From Symsagittifera roscoffensis (Eukaryota; Xenacoelomorpha; Acoela; Convolutidae), in the NCBI RefSeq assembly GCF_963678635.1, contig NC_087065.1, positions 12,795,579 to 12,859,578 on the forward strand: DNA of 64,000 nt. The letters are read 5' to 3'. The position numbers and the translations under genes are program-made. Under the pieces are notes generated by a model that did not search any database, was not told where the DNA came from, and saw only the letters and a program-made list of their open reading frames with translations. Below are positions 1-11,700 of this stretch, piece by piece; the first letter of the stretch is position 1, and every line of letters begins with the position of its first letter.

Positions 1-886
1 TTATTGTAGTATAGAATCATTTTTAAACGTTGGGTTTGCGACAAGTGATTACGTTAAATTCCAATCGCCATTTGTATTCGGTTGTTTTTGTCTAGCTGTT
101 TCCACTTGGGCTGCAAACTTTTTTCTCGTGTAATATCAAAGATGGTCCTTGTATATCGCTGTCGCCCGTGTCGCTCCCTAGCTCAAAGTTGTCACCTCGT
201 TCTCGACGGTATACTCTCAATGAATTGCCCATATGTTGCTTTGGTTTTCTCTCCATCAACATTGTCTTCCTTGAATTGTTGCTTATACTCTCACTTTCTG
301 CGTCCGGCCCTCTTTTCAAGTCTTCCTTAGTTTCATATTCATTTTTAAGTGTGACCGTATTTTGTCTTCCTTCCTGGTCTTTTTCCTTAGTTCTCCTTCT
401 CCGAGTGACGACGTTTTGTAGTGTAAACTCCAAGTTTTTAAGCTACCACTTTTCTCCCTGCGTCTCGGTAGTCCAGTTGAATTCCAGTGCTTCTTTTTTA
501 ACATTCGAAATTTGATGATTGTTCCCAGTTCTGATGATTGTTCCCGAAATTTAACTTGTTCTCTGCTCGTACTCTGATATGAGCGAGGCGTTTCTAACAA
601 CAGTTGCCTGAATGCACCGCTCCATTTTATCGCATCGTTCTTTGTCATTTAGTTAGGTGCCGGTCTTGGTCTGGTAAAACCATTCAAGACTGTTCTTAAC
701 GCAAGTCCTTCTCTTTTTTATCTTTTCGTGATCAGGCCAAATCTATTGAATGTATCCTTACTCTGTCTCTTTCAGTTGCGCTTCAACTCATTTCACCACA
801 TATATATTAACTATTTTTTAGTTACTTTTCATTCTTCTGGCATAACCTTACGAGGACAAACTGTGAATTCTGTGCATTGTAAGGGG

Positions 887-1176
887 ATTCCGCAACAGGC
901 CCAAATCAGATTTGTCGCGGAATCCGCAACATTGCTACTTTTCTTTGACCTTCTTTGCTGTTTTGGATTCCACAAACAAATACCTAAAACACTGTACCGT
1001 TCAAAATCGCTCCAAAAATAGGCGAATTTGCGGAATCCGCAACCGTATTTGCGGAACCAGAACAGTTTGTGGAAGCCACGCACAAATAACAAGACATGTG
1101 TATAGTTGAATTGAGCTGTTGCGGAATCCGCAACTGTGAGCGGAACCCGCAAACTGTAAGTGTGAGCGGAATCCGC
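887..1176. repeat. Cluster of GCGGAATCCGC palindromes
   Basis: The perfect 11-bp palindrome GCGGAATCCGC occurs at 917-927, 1030-1040, 1121-1131 and 1166-1176, with a one-mismatch copy at 1140-1150 and a half copy near 887. Several sit inside a longer TTGCGGAATCCGCAA. Spacing is irregular, so this is not a simple tandem repeat. It may be the subterminal repeats of a DNA transposon or a protein-binding cluster. Confidence 0.7.
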
Positions 1177-1199
1177 ATACTGTAAGTAGCAATTTTTTT

Positions 1200-1390
1200 A
1201 CCAAAAAATTGCGCTTTTTGGCGCGCGCTCCCCCCTCAAAGTTAGTATATATTGCCGCCAAAGGCGCTTTAAGAAAAATTTTAGGGTCCGTCACCAAAAA
1301 TGGATATCTGAAAATAGTACAAAGCGTCGGCAGGGGGTCGGCAGGGGTCGGCAGGGGGTCGAATCCCTCAGGGGGAAGGGGCGTCCGAAA
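1200..1390. mobile_element. GGGGCGGAT-family MITE fragment
   Basis: This GC-rich patch carries the body motifs (a gccaaaggcg block, then aaaattttagggtc and an aaaaatggatat block) shared with the elements near 12.5, 26.9 and 35.5 kb. It ends in a short GGCAGGGGGTC triplication at about 1328-1360. No ends or target duplication are clear. Confidence 0.45.
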
Positions 1391-2357
1391 ATGTGAACCG
1401 TTTCATTGCAGTGATGAGCTGTACAGCTCGTATGTTCGTCCTTTCCCTCGTAGATAATTGGTCTTAAAACTGTTCTAAAATCAATGGATCCATGTTGTTG
1501 GATCCACTCCTCGCAATGTTATCGATGGTTTTTGTTGTTGCTTAATCTAAATTTGAATCTTTTATTAATGCGACACAGAAAATCTGCTTCATTCAATTCA
1601 CTTCTGAACGTTTCATTCTTTTAATGTATTATGCAATTTTTTTGCTTCTTGTCCATTGGCGGTAAGTCTGAATAAAAGGATCTGGGGATAAGTTTTTGTC
1701 TAGTACACAATACTTTTCAATTTCTGTCGTTGAGTGAGTTCGATTTCGACCCATAGCCGTTTAACTCTTGATTTGTAATATCGTACATAATCACAAAAAA
1801 GGCTTGATGTGCATTCCTTCCACCATATCAGATTTCAGTTCCGTATATGGAAATCGCCAAAGTCATTTGGTTTTGATTTTGGTATTTTCATGTTTTTCAT
1901 TTTTGTGTTGTTTAAGATAATTTCTCGTCTTTATCCCAACTCTGCTTCAGTATTTCTTTCATTTTTTGTAATTTTTTCATCTGAACGTTATCTTGTTTCA
2001 TACTTACTTTTTCTTGATTTTTTCCTAATTGTTCATAGTTTCGCTACATCTGTACTGTTCCCTCGCTTCGATTGGAACCATTGTAGATCGGCTCGTGATC
2101 AGCTTCACCGCACATGACGTCATTAGATTGGACGCAGGTTTTTAATTCAACATTGGGCGTGACCAAAACTTTTTGTGCCGCAATCGAGTTTTTCGAAAAA
2201 TGCTGTTTTGAGCAGTTTTTGAAAAGTTTTTTAAAAAACTAAATTACGTCTTTTTTCGGCGCGCGCTAAGCAGCCCTTTAAAATTAATCTACTTAGGCTT
2301 CATCGTCGCCCCGCCCCCACCGCTCCTTCGGGACGCTTCTGATTTGAAGTATCTGAC

Positions 2358-2446
2358 CTGTGTCAGGCACCCAGAAAGTGTTGGCTGGCAACAGCAGCGT
2401 GTCCAGGGTCCCCCCATCATCGAACTCACTTGCATTCCACTTTGCA
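2358..2446 (-). CDS. Cys-loop receptor, loop 2 / beta-strand exon (partial)
   Basis: This exon encodes part of the extracellular ligand-binding domain of a pentameric ligand-gated ion channel. It reads Lys-Trp-Asn-Ala-Ser-Glu-Phe, then Leu-Leu-Leu-Pro-Ala-Asn and ends in Trp-Val-Pro-Asp-Thr. The W..-x-x-x-[FY] then LP...WxPD spacing is characteristic of nicotinic and related receptors. The exon ends at a GT donor (ACAG then GTCAGA), phase 1. Its start is set by joining to the micro-exon at 2484-2519 across a 37-nt gap, which keeps the residue spacing of the family. Downstream exons (Cys loop, membrane segments) were not found and may lie off the left edge. The fragment could also be a pseudogene. 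Confidence 0.65.
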
Positions 2447-2483
2447 CTTGGGGAGTAGTAATAGAAGAAGATGAAGAATTTTC
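2447..2483 (-). other. 37-nt GA-AG intron (inferred)
   Basis: Direct read-through shifts the frame, whereas removing these 37 nt joins VGG to AKWNASEF with the exact family spacing. The 3' half is a pyrimidine-rich tract ending AAG. The donor reads GG then GAAAAT. Either this is a very short non-canonical intron or the exon carries an indel. Confidence 0.5.
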
Positions 2484-2519
2484 CCTCCCACAGTCCATTC
2501 TAAATTAAACTCCTTCTCT
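2484..2519 (-). CDS. Cys-loop receptor micro-exon
   Basis: A 36-nt exon encoding Glu-Lys-Glu-Phe-Asn-Leu-Glu-Trp-Thr-Val-Gly, matching the second beta strand (xWLxxxW region) of Cys-loop receptors. The upstream acceptor is CATAG after a C-rich tract that includes a 16-base homopolymer. Joined to the exon ending at 4074 it gives a first-to-second strand distance within one residue of nicotinic receptors. Its 3' side meets a 37-nt intron beginning GA and ending AG, so it has no canonical donor. A 1-nt shift would make the donor GG with a non-AG end. Confidence 0.55.
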
Positions 2520-2534
2520 CTATGTTCAATCAGG

Positions 2535-2690
2535 GATTCAGTAGCGTATTTAGGGGGGGGGGGGGGGGCGGGTGAGAGGTCGATCAGAAAATCGATTTGG
2601 TCGTCCCAAAGGTTGACAAAATTTTTGAAACTTTTCTTAAAAATCCGCCTCATCAAGAAATGTCAGATCCGCCCCTGCAAGGATGACCGG
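2535..2690. mobile_element. GGGGCGGAT-family MITE inside receptor intron
   Basis: The right end reads AGATCCGCCCCTG, the inverted copy of the CAGGGGCGGAT ends seen at 26854 and 35494. The left part contains a run of 16 G at 2553-2568. The element lies in the intron between the two receptor exons and comes within about 15 bp of the inferred acceptor. Confidence 0.5.
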
Positions 2691-4014
2691 TTACTGTGCT
2701 AGTAAGTTAGTTTTCAAAACTTCAGTTTCAGGATTTCAGAAGACAAAAGATGAAAGAGACAGATGGCGTGACTACCTGAGTGTCCTGTCAATGCAGATCT
2801 TGCGAGAAAATTGCAAGAATCTTGCAAGATACCCGGGTTGACCTCTATACACCTAAAATGCTTATCATTTAATTCTATGCATCAAATGTGTGGAAAAATG
2901 CTTGTCATACACTTTTCATACAACTTCGAAAAATGATTTAAAAAAAGTTATAAGCTAATTTTTGCTGCTGTTTGATTCTAATAAAAACAGTCTGGTGATA
3001 AAAAAAACCATTGTTTTTGTTTTTTGAAAAAAAAGGCTATCATACAATTCCCATATATGGAAATTATATCAATAGCGTTTTCTTGATGGCGACACAAGAA
3101 TTTTTTCGAAGTAATTTTGAAATTGCCCCAAACAACTTTTCGTTTTTTTTTTCAACCGCAAATTGAATTTTGTACGAAAACAAACATTTTCCAATAAAAT
3201 ATTTCCCTTAATATTTTTCCCTTTTTTTCCTTACAAACATTTTCTTTAATATATTTTTTCAAAAACGCTGAAAACTCCCATTTCTTTTGTATGGTATGTT
3301 TATGTTTGCCTTCATCAAGGTCTGATAAATTAAAAATTTCAAATTTTCAAATTATCATCGTTGAAAAATTTTTGCCAAATTTTAAAGGTTTGTTACTTTC
3401 GTTATATGATTTGTAAAAGACTGCTCAAAGACAATTCAGGTCGGTTTCAATGCATTGGAAATGGAAAACTGTCCAACTTTCGGTGCTTTGAGTAAACCAA
3501 GGTCTTTGTTCCTTGTGTTCGGTTACAAACACAACCCAAAATTTTTCAGGAATTGAATTTTGAAACAAAAAATCATTTTTTTTGGTTTATGGAAAAATGC
3601 CTATCATACAATTTCCATATATGGAAAAATGATTATTATAGAGATTTCATACAATTTTCTGTACGTATGGAATTGTATGACAAGAAGTTTTTTCATATAT
3701 GGAAATTGAATGTTAAAAAGTTTTGGTCAACCCGGGTGTATGCAAAATCTCGAGAACACTCGAGTAGTTCTTAGACCTACCTACTACTTGGACTCTTGTC
3801 TGAAAGTTACATAGTTCGTTTCCACTCCCCACTCGCACCTTTCAAATTTTCTATTTTTATACTTGTTTTACGTGTGATTATGGCCAAACGCGTGATGTTA
3901 CCTTGTAAGGTATGAAAAACAAAATATGTTCTTATTTATTAGTTTGTACGATGCCAAGTTTGATTGCATTATGACAACGTTAAAATGGTTTTTCAAAACT
4001 GAAATTGAAAGGTC

Positions 4015-4029
4015 GGGGGGGGGGGGGGG
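4015..4029 (+). repeat. Poly-G run (15)
   Basis: An uninterrupted run of 15 G on the plus strand just 3' of the receptor exon. Such runs can form G-quadruplexes and are prone to sequencing length errors. Confidence 0.9.
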
Positions 4030-4073
4030 TGGAAAAGAGCCAAGCTCATAATAGGAAAAGGATCAAGTAGAAC

Positions 4074-4341
4074 AATATATGGCCAATACTTCCCTTTTCG
4101 TCGACCTCTTGTATGTTCAACAGGTCAATGTACACAAACACAGTCTTGTTCACCATATCGAGGGGCGGCCACAAACTAGGAAGGGCCTTCTTCAATCTCT
4201 CCATTAGTCTGTTCTGCCCTGCAACTCCATTATCCAGGGTAGCCGCTCCATCCGTAGCTACAGGGGCTTTTCTCACGACAAAGGGACGGAATGCGCGCGG
4301 AGAGTTCTCACTCAAATAATGAACGCCATTCAAACTGCCCA
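4074..4341 (-). CDS. Cys-loop receptor N-terminal exon
   Basis: This exon encodes the start of the ligand-binding domain of a pentameric ligand-gated channel. An Arg-Leu-Met-Glu-Arg-Leu helix is followed by a Pro-Pro turn, then the first beta strand Thr-Val-Phe-Val-Tyr-Ile-Asp-Leu-Leu-Asn-Ile and the family signature Val-Asp-Glu-Lys. Nicotinic receptors have the same order (N-terminal helix, then xIxDVDEKNQ). The chosen donor is GT after ATATT, phase 2, which restores normal spacing to the micro-exon 1.5 kb downstream. An alternative GG donor (AAG then GGAAGT) is also present. The 5' boundary is uncertain, with AG acceptors near 4344-4370. The first ~45 residues are unlike known receptors. 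Subtype cannot be assigned. Confidence 0.68.
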
Positions 4342-7194
4342 AATCTGACTAATTTTATTGTATATATTTTTGGAACTTCATGAATTCTGATTGGCTGACA
4401 CAATTTTCGGCCATTACGTCCTTCTGGCGTGAGAGATTCTACCATCGTTACCTTCAGACGAACAAACCAAAACGAAGATTGAAGAAAAAGAAAAACAAAA
4501 AAATAACATAAATGAAAAACTTCTCAAAACGATTTTTCCGAGTTTTCAGCCAGACTTTGTGCTGTGAGTGTTTTTTGTGACTGTTTTTGCTTAAAGGTCA
4601 CATCAAATATATTCTCAGAGCTTAATTTCCTTTGCCAAATAAGCAGGTGAAACTTGCACCGAATCAAATTAAAAGTTTTTTCACGCTTCTGGGACTTCAC
4701 ATTGCTTGGTGGGGGATACTTTTAATTGATGTTTGTCGACGCAAATGACCAAACCGATGGTTCGATTTCCTTTGAAAACTTAATAGACCAAAACTAAGCC
4801 AAACCAACTTTGAGTTAAATTAAAAGCGTCTATTCAAACCAAAAAAAAACATACGCACGAAAAAAAACCAAGTCACAGTTTGCATCAGGGAATATAATAT
4901 GCAGGAGCCCAATTACAGTTTTAAAAAACACGAAGACCGTAAAAGTTTCTTTATTTATGACTTTTAAAAAACTGGTCGAGTGTTTTCCATTTTTTTTGTA
5001 ATTTGACCTGTTTCAAAAACCAATTTTTCAACTGCGCCAAAGGTTTTGTAAAGTGAAAAGTTATTTCAAAAAAATTGTAAAAAGGTTAACGATCTAAAAA
5101 ACACATAAGGTATATGCAAAACGACTAACAATTTTGCTTAAAAAAGAGCAAAACAGTCTTCTAGCCTTCGTATCTTAGGCCATAATCAACATTGGCGAAC
5201 CCCAGATTTTGGTACAAATCTGTATAGTTTTAGTCGAAAGTAGATTGAAAGGTTATAGAACAAGCTTGTAAACTCTGATATAAACTATAATCACTGTCAT
5301 ACAAAGTCTCCAAAGACAAAATAATAACTTAGTATAATGCCATAGAAAATTTAGACGTTTGATTTTTTTGAACCATCATTAGTAATTGTAGATTTAGCGG
5401 ATTGCATCTATAGGTCCGTTCTCTATCTTACTTAATGGCACCGCGAAGTGGTCCTTTGGGAACTGAACTCAGTGGGGCGACCGAGGTTTGGTACTATCCA
5501 CAACTCCGAAACGGCTAAGATGGTGGCAACTAGTCTGTACCGTACAATGGTGCTCGTCCCTTTTTCGCACCGCTCTTGTGGCTGTATCGTCAGCACTCGC
5601 CACCGGATGAATTTCCAATGGTAATTAAATTCAAATAAACATGAGTCCAAATACAGTAGACTCTAAGTGGTCAGAATAACACTTAATAAAGCAATCAAAG
5701 GGAAAAGGTCCGCGATTTATCAACATAATTGCCTAATCGCAAATCAGTTTCACTTTTATTCAACTAAACGATTCTCCCTCTCTAGAGAACCTTAACTATC
5801 CAATTACGCTCAAAAATTCCACGCCACCACTTAGTTTGATCTGCTAAAACCAAAAGTGTCTATGCTGATCACTATTCTTTAAGGGATTTGGACTGATCTT
5901 TTTAACTTCAGGAATCAGTGAGGTCTTTTTTTTTCAGATGCAACTATCAAGTTGAAAGCAATTACAAAGCCCAACTATAAATTTTTTAAATCCAATTTTT
6001 CTAGCTGTCAGTAGACTAGGGGTCTAACTGAGTTAAAAAGCCATCTCTGGGGCGCTTAATAAGTATCCCGTGCAATCAAAATATTTTTGAGACTTAATTC
6101 CAGTACCGCCATCATTTTATTGCCACCACATCGCCACCAATCTTACTACCATTTCCAAAAATTTTGGCTCTTTTTGTTCATTGGGGGCCGAGAAACGACT
6201 TCTAAAAGTCTGCATTGAACTTTTTGCTAAGTTCAAAACACCGGAGGTAGGGGTCTAAGGGGTTTGGAGGTTTAAGCTTAAAGTTACCTCCACTAGTTCG
6301 ATAACATACTATACTTTGGTCCCATTCCAAACTCTACATTCTGAAATCTAGTAGGACTCGTTAAATTTCCGGGAATCTTCAACACATAGATCAAAAGAGT
6401 TCGAGGAGTCTGAAATTTTGCATGCCTGCGTCAAACCATATCCAGCATCTTTCCTATGAATTTCAAAAATTTATCATTGTTAATTACCTTTTGTGGTGGT
6501 AGACTATATCGCGTGCCCCCTATAAAACTTTTGGAAGAAATGTGGCTGATTCTTTAAAGATTCGACCACTTTCGAGATTAGTCAGTTGTTTGCTTTTGTT
6601 CTTATTAGTAATCACCCAGCTACATACTACTTACTAAACTATATGTAATTCCCAGGTAAACTTCCTTATCGAGTTCATAGTTTGGCGAAAAAGTATCAGG
6701 ATTGTCAATTCTACAAAATTTCCTTGATTGTATACATATTTTACGGCAACCGCTGAACTAGATTACATTTTGTAGACAAAAACAAGCCAATCACTTTAAA
6801 CAGACAGAAATTATTTGAACAAAATTTTTTGTGCCAAACGTTTTCCAAATGTGTTGTAGAAACGCTATCAAGCAATCAACTTTCAGAATCAGAAGCAAAT
6901 GAATTCAAAAGATTGAATTTAAAAGTAGTTCAAAAATATGACACGGAATGATTTTAAGAAATTAATTGATTCGTCCCAGTGTAAAGCAAAGAAACCCCAT
7001 AAAACCCAAAAAAAAATTTTTCAAACATTTCCAAAGCAGTTTTCGCTTGAAAAGTCGATAGAAATTTCCAAAAAAATTACATAAAAAATTGCAAAACTAC
7101 TTTAAGTTTTTTAAAAAAACCCACACGCTGTGTTAAGCTTGAAGTGATTTAGTTCGCAGTAGCAAAGTATTTAATTTACCAAGTAGCACAGCTC

Positions 7195-7490
7195 AATTCA
7201 ATTTGGAACGATTTAGAAGGCGGTTTAAATACTCATTTGCGCATGATTACCGCTCACTATATCGCAACCTAATAACCCCAAATTGGTCATTTTTTGCAAT
7301 CTTTTATATACCCATAACTTTACAAAACAAGTTACACGTAAAATGCATTTTTAAATTTGATCTCAAGTCAACAACACTTTTCGAATGATTTGAAAAAATA
7401 CCGTCAGAAATTGCCAGCTAAAAATTCAATTTTTTTAGAGAAAAACACTACCCCGAGCACAAATAGTCCGTCACTTTTTTCGAAATTCGG
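7195..7490 (+). repeat. CCCCGAGCACAAAT dispersed family, copy 1
   Basis: Shares an ordered series of motifs with the copies near 8.9, 9.7, 10.1 and 53.9 kb: a cell of ggcggtttaaat, an aattggtcattttt block, an aatttgatctcaa block, CCCCGAGCACAAAT and then TCTTCGAAATTCGG. This points to a dispersed mobile element of about 0.5 kb. No ORF is present. Confidence 0.65.
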
Positions 7491-8879
7491 AAAAAAATAA
7501 TTGTCATCAATTCCACTTAAATCGCTCCTACAATTTTTACATTTTGAGTTATACACAAAATTTTGATGGTTGTTTGTGAAAATATTTAGTCATAGTGTAA
7601 GAGCATGGATAATGAAAAGTATATGCTCTTTTCTCATCTTTCGTAATGTAAAATGCTTTAGGTTGTGATTATAGTTCATAGATTTCAAGTTCAGATTTCC
7701 AAAAGCATATTTTTTTTATTTTTCTGGAAAAATTCATCTGGTTTTGCAATTCTAGCGAATGAAATTTACTTTTTTGTCCTTTATGTTTAAATTTCAATCA
7801 TAAGAATCAATTAGCTTGAGATATTTTGTATGTTGTTTTCACAGAATGCAGACGATAAACCATAATGCAAAACTTCTGAAACGGTTAAAATTTTCTGTTT
7901 TTCTCTTTGCTGAATTGTTAAGTAATTGAATGTTATCACTACGTTTACTCCCCAAACGCTATAGGTTGTCTTCGCGTATAAAGCTGGTTTTCTTAGTAAA
8001 CCGTATCTTCAAAATCTTATTTCAACTAGATTATCTTTAAAGGAGGCCATCTTGCAAGATATTTTAAACAATTGCATCGTATTCAAAAGAGTCTTGCAAG
8101 ATTACCTCCCATGATGGGCATAGGGATTCAGACTCAAGTATAACCAAACGCGAAAAAGCGAGTTGTCACTCGTACAGGCGGAGGAGACGAGCATTGAGTA
8201 CGTAGCCCAATACTCGTATCCCCAACATGCAAGAGTGGCAACTCGCAGTTTCAACGGGACGACCAGAAACACCTAGAAAGATTCTGATCGTCAACTTATC
8301 ATCCAAGTTAGGTGAAACAAATTCACTCTCTTCGACTATTCATCATTGGTAGCAACACCAAAAAATAGCTATAAAAACATTTCAAAACTTCCGTATTGAT
8401 CGTTATTTTTGAAATATGTACGCTCAAAAGCTAACAAAAGTTTTTTTTTTCAAACCAATAATGATTTTTACATTCATTTCAAATGAATAAATCAAAACGC
8501 AAGCAGATAATAGTTTTGATGGTAGAATAATTCTTTTTTTCTCTCGTTGGATGGCGTCTTAAAGCTTTTTTTGTTAGTTTAAACATAACATTAAAAGAAT
8601 GAACCACTATAATTTTCAAAATGAACAACTTTCAATATTATATTTTGTTTTAGAACAAAACTTAAGCTAAAACGATACGAACGTATCACTGAATCGCTTC
8701 AGCTAAACATGTTATTCAACTGTACACATCTAATTTGAGAGGGTTTTCAATGAGGCTAATTATTCATGTGAGTAAAGCTCACTTTTGTGAGGTGGTGAGC
8801 TTTTAATGAAAAAAAACTGTTGTTGGCTGTGTCCGTAAGGAAACCTTATCAGCATTTTGCCTCATTTTCAGCTCCCCCG

Positions 8880-9060
8880 ACTGCAATTGAATTTCAAAAT
8901 TGAATTTACTGGTAAAATGATTTTTAAAGAGCTCAGGTCAACAAAACTTTTCAATTGATATTTTTCAAATTTTCAAAAAGTGTTAGTTAAAAATCAAAGT
9001 TTCTTTGGAGAGAAAACCACCCACCCCGAGCACAAATATTTCTGATTGACCAAACAGTTT
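8880..9060 (+). repeat. CCCCGAGCACAAAT dispersed family, copy 2 (partial)
   Basis: Partial copy with the gagctcaggtcaacaaaac block followed by CCACCCCGAGCACAAATATT. The left part differs from the other copies. Confidence 0.55.
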
Positions 9061-9359
9061 GCTGCAGTAACTAAATGAAAATTGTCCCCCTTAACTGCAT
9101 GGTAGCATGACATAGTTGAAATGGTCTACTTGCGAAACAAGCATTTTGAACATGACATTCATCACTATCTTTCTTACAAAAATGCGATGAAAAAAGGCAC
9201 ACTGCACAGAATAACTAAAGTCTCTTTTTTATTTTACCAGGTTTTAAAACGACCTGTGTTAATATCATTTTTGGTGGATTCACTCAAACTGTTTGAGTCT
9301 CATTTCACCCGTTTAAAACTCATTTCCCCAATTTAAAATTCATTATAAGGTGCATTCAG

Positions 9360-9800
9360 TGCTATAAAACGACAAGACTTCTTGTATCAGGGCAAAACCT
9401 TGAATGTTCCGACTGCCTCTCTTGCCTATAGGGCAGTCTTTGATTTGAAAAATGATGAAACTTCAAAACAATTTTTTGATTGTTTTCGAAAATCATCCCC
9501 TCACACGAAATTGAAATAACAAACTGACATTTTTGGCCAACATGGCAATCATTAAACTCAAATATCCAAAATGGTGAAAATGACACCACTAAATCCACAT
9601 GATTTTACGAAAAATGATCACAGATGAATTATCTTTTTAAATTTGAGCTCAGAACAACACTACCTTTAAAACGATACAAAAAAATTCGCCAAAGATAGCT
9701 AGTTAAACAATTGGAATATGTCCAGAGAGAACAAAACCACCCCGAGCACAAATATTCTGTCACTTTCTTCGAAAGTCCGGGAGCTGAATGCTCCGACTGT
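9360..9800 (+). repeat. CCCCGAGCACAAAT dispersed family, copy 3
   Basis: Contains an end-like segment at about 9375-9420 (tatcagggca, then TGTTCCGACTGCC), and at 9738-9780 the CCCCGAGCACAAATATT block with a TCTTCGAAAGTCCGG terminus. Two ends with GTTCCGAC in opposite orientation suggest a complete element. Confidence 0.55.
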
Positions 9801-9959
9801 TTTTTAGATGGAGTACGGATTGCTTTAAAAAATGAAAAAAAAAGTCAACATAAAAAAATTCAACGTTTTTTTTTGAAAACTATCCCCTCCCACGCTATTT
9901 AAATTACAAATGCTATGTTTGCATTGATCAAAGAACTAATTAGACTAAAAAGCATGCTT

Positions 9960-10265
9960 AGACGCATGCCTCAATTCAAATGGCAACGATTTCCAGGAGG
10001 GATTAAGTCTCCACTCAGGCGTTAATAGCGCAAAATAAATGGCGTGTCAATTATCCCGATTTGGCCAAACTGGTCATCTTTAAACTTCCATAACTTTAAA
10101 AAAAATGATCATAAAACGTCTTTTTAAATTTGAGCTCAAGATAACAAACACGATACTTTATGAATGATATCAAAATTCCGCCAAAATTGCTAGATTAAAT
10201 TTGCCTGGAGAAAAAAAACCACCCGAGCACAAATATTCCTTTATTTTCTTCGAAAGTCGGAACAA
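9960..10265 (+). repeat. CCCCGAGCACAAAT dispersed family, copy 4
   Basis: Same motif order as the copy at 7.2 kb, including gcaacgatttcc, a taatagcg cell, the aatttgagctcaag block and CCCGAGCACAAATATTCC, ending at TCGAAAGTCGG. Confidence 0.6.
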
Positions 10266-10291
10266 AAAACAATTGAAAAACCTACCTTTAT

Positions 10292-10346
10292 AACTGAATG
10301 AGTAACCGAATGAGTAACTGAATGAGTAACTGAATGAGTAACTGAA
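10292..10346 (+). repeat. 12-bp minisatellite
   Basis: About 4.5 copies of AACTGAATGAGT, one with a C substitution. On the minus strand it reads as a Phe-Ser-Tyr-Ser repeat, which is a by-product of the tandem structure rather than a gene. Confidence 0.9.
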
Positions 10347-11269
10347 ACTCCTATTTTTCGCAAAAACTTTGGACTTATTCAGAACAATTTTTTGAGCCAT
10401 TTTGACCGTTTTTTGAAATATCGTCATTCATCCCAAAACAAGAACTAAAAATTAGAAATGATCATAGCACCCTCAAGAAACTCTGAACTTGCTTTGAGAT
10501 TTCTGGAATTGCTTGCAAAAAAAACCCTAGTTATTAACCAAAGATCACTACGGTATCAACAAGAAGATCGACAGAAAGTGGGAACTTCAGCAATAAAACT
10601 CTTGATTTTTTTCTGTATGTTTAAAGGCCAATTTAACATCAAAAACTTGTAAATAAGGTAAAAAAAAATGACCATTAAAAAATAAGGCAGCATTGTTGAA
10701 ATGAGAAACGAAAGAAGAAAAAACTGTATAACATAAAATTAATCTAGAATTTTGAAAAGAACATAATTAATTGCGAATTCGATGCTAACTTATCTAGATT
10801 GGACCCCTGGAGCTTATTTCCTCCAAATTCAACACAATTTGGTTTTGATTTTGATCAATTTTGATCGAAATTGTTTTAAGCAAAAACCAAAGCTATAACT
10901 TTTATGCATTAAATTGAATGCTTACAATTTTTAGGTCACCAGAAAGCAAAAAACGACCTAACATACGTAAAAAATAAAATAAAATTTCCGAGAAAATGAT
11001 AACTCTGTACTCGTACAACTTTAGTAAAGTTTTTGCGGTCAAAAACGGTGTTTTGGCAACTAATCGAAAAGATGCAAGCAGTGTATTTCAGTATCGAACC
11101 GTCCGAATTTTTTTCTAATGAAAGAAATTAGCTTGGCTTTTTTGCTTTAAATTTAATTTTATTAACTGTCTAAGCAATCATTTTAATGCTTGACTTGGTT
11201 TTTCGTACTTCATCTATATAAATGCCATGTATCAAACTGTATCACAAAAATATTTTCCATTTGAACTCA

Positions 11270-11700
11270 GACACGAAGCAGAGCTTCGCACCACTTGCGA
11301 CGCAACATAAAAACAACACTGCAAGCTAGCAAACAGGAAAAACGCCATTAAGTCCAAAAAAATGAGAGAATATTACATAAACCACAGCTTAGAAAAAAAA
11401 TTAAAAAAATATGTTTGAAATTTTTTTCTCTTTGTGGAAAACAGGTCCAGAAACACAAGCAAACAAGAACCAAACGCGACCAAACAAGAATGCGATCAAA
11501 CGATTTCCGGTATACGGGAAACTATATTTGAACCCACAGCCTTGGGCGCCCCAAGCGTATTCTTAACTTCCAGGCTAAATGTCGGACACGTATAGAAGTT
11601 CGAATCAACCAAGATACAAGTGATTCTGTTACACATGCTGTTAACGCGAAAAAGTCAATAATCGGATTTGATATCGCTTGCTGATCACAAACGTAAACAT
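11270..11700 (-). mobile_element. tRNA-derived SINE-like element with hairpins
   Basis: A hairpin CGAAGCAGAGCTTCG at about 11276 opens a dispersed block (…CACCACTTGCGA…) found at least eight times in this window. The block near 11640-11695 carries the second recurring motif, AAAAGTC followed by CGCTTGCTGATCACAAACG. A degenerate tRNA-like B box (GAAGTTCGAATCAA) lies between them. The element reads 5' to 3' on the minus strand by its tRNA-like part. Confidence 0.5.

Larger units (their letters stand above)
1..2357. other. Left flank, no confident exon
   Basis: No exon is firmly supported here. On the minus strand, overlapping hydrophilic reading frames between about 92 and 648 look like a decayed coding stretch but match no family I know. 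A short minus-strand stretch at about 2057-2107 could be the next exon of the Cys-loop receptor: it is phase-compatible and encodes a Tyr-Asn-Gly-Ser run where related receptors have Tyr-Asn-Asn-Ala. The evidence for it is weak. The rest is a palindrome cluster and MITE-like sequence. Confidence 0.5.

Noticed and set aside
4074-4094. GG donor (AAG|GGAAGT) for the receptor N-terminal exon
   Set aside because: A GT donor 20 nt downstream gives correct phase and normal strand spacing to the micro-exon, so no unusual site is needed here.
10170-10427. Minus-strand Phe-Ser-Tyr-Ser repeat protein
   Set aside because: It is the translation of a 12-bp minisatellite.
11675-11693. Hammerhead-type ribozyme in the recurrent hairpin family
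   Set aside because: The conserved CUGAUGA and GAAA core segments are not arranged as a hammerhead requires.
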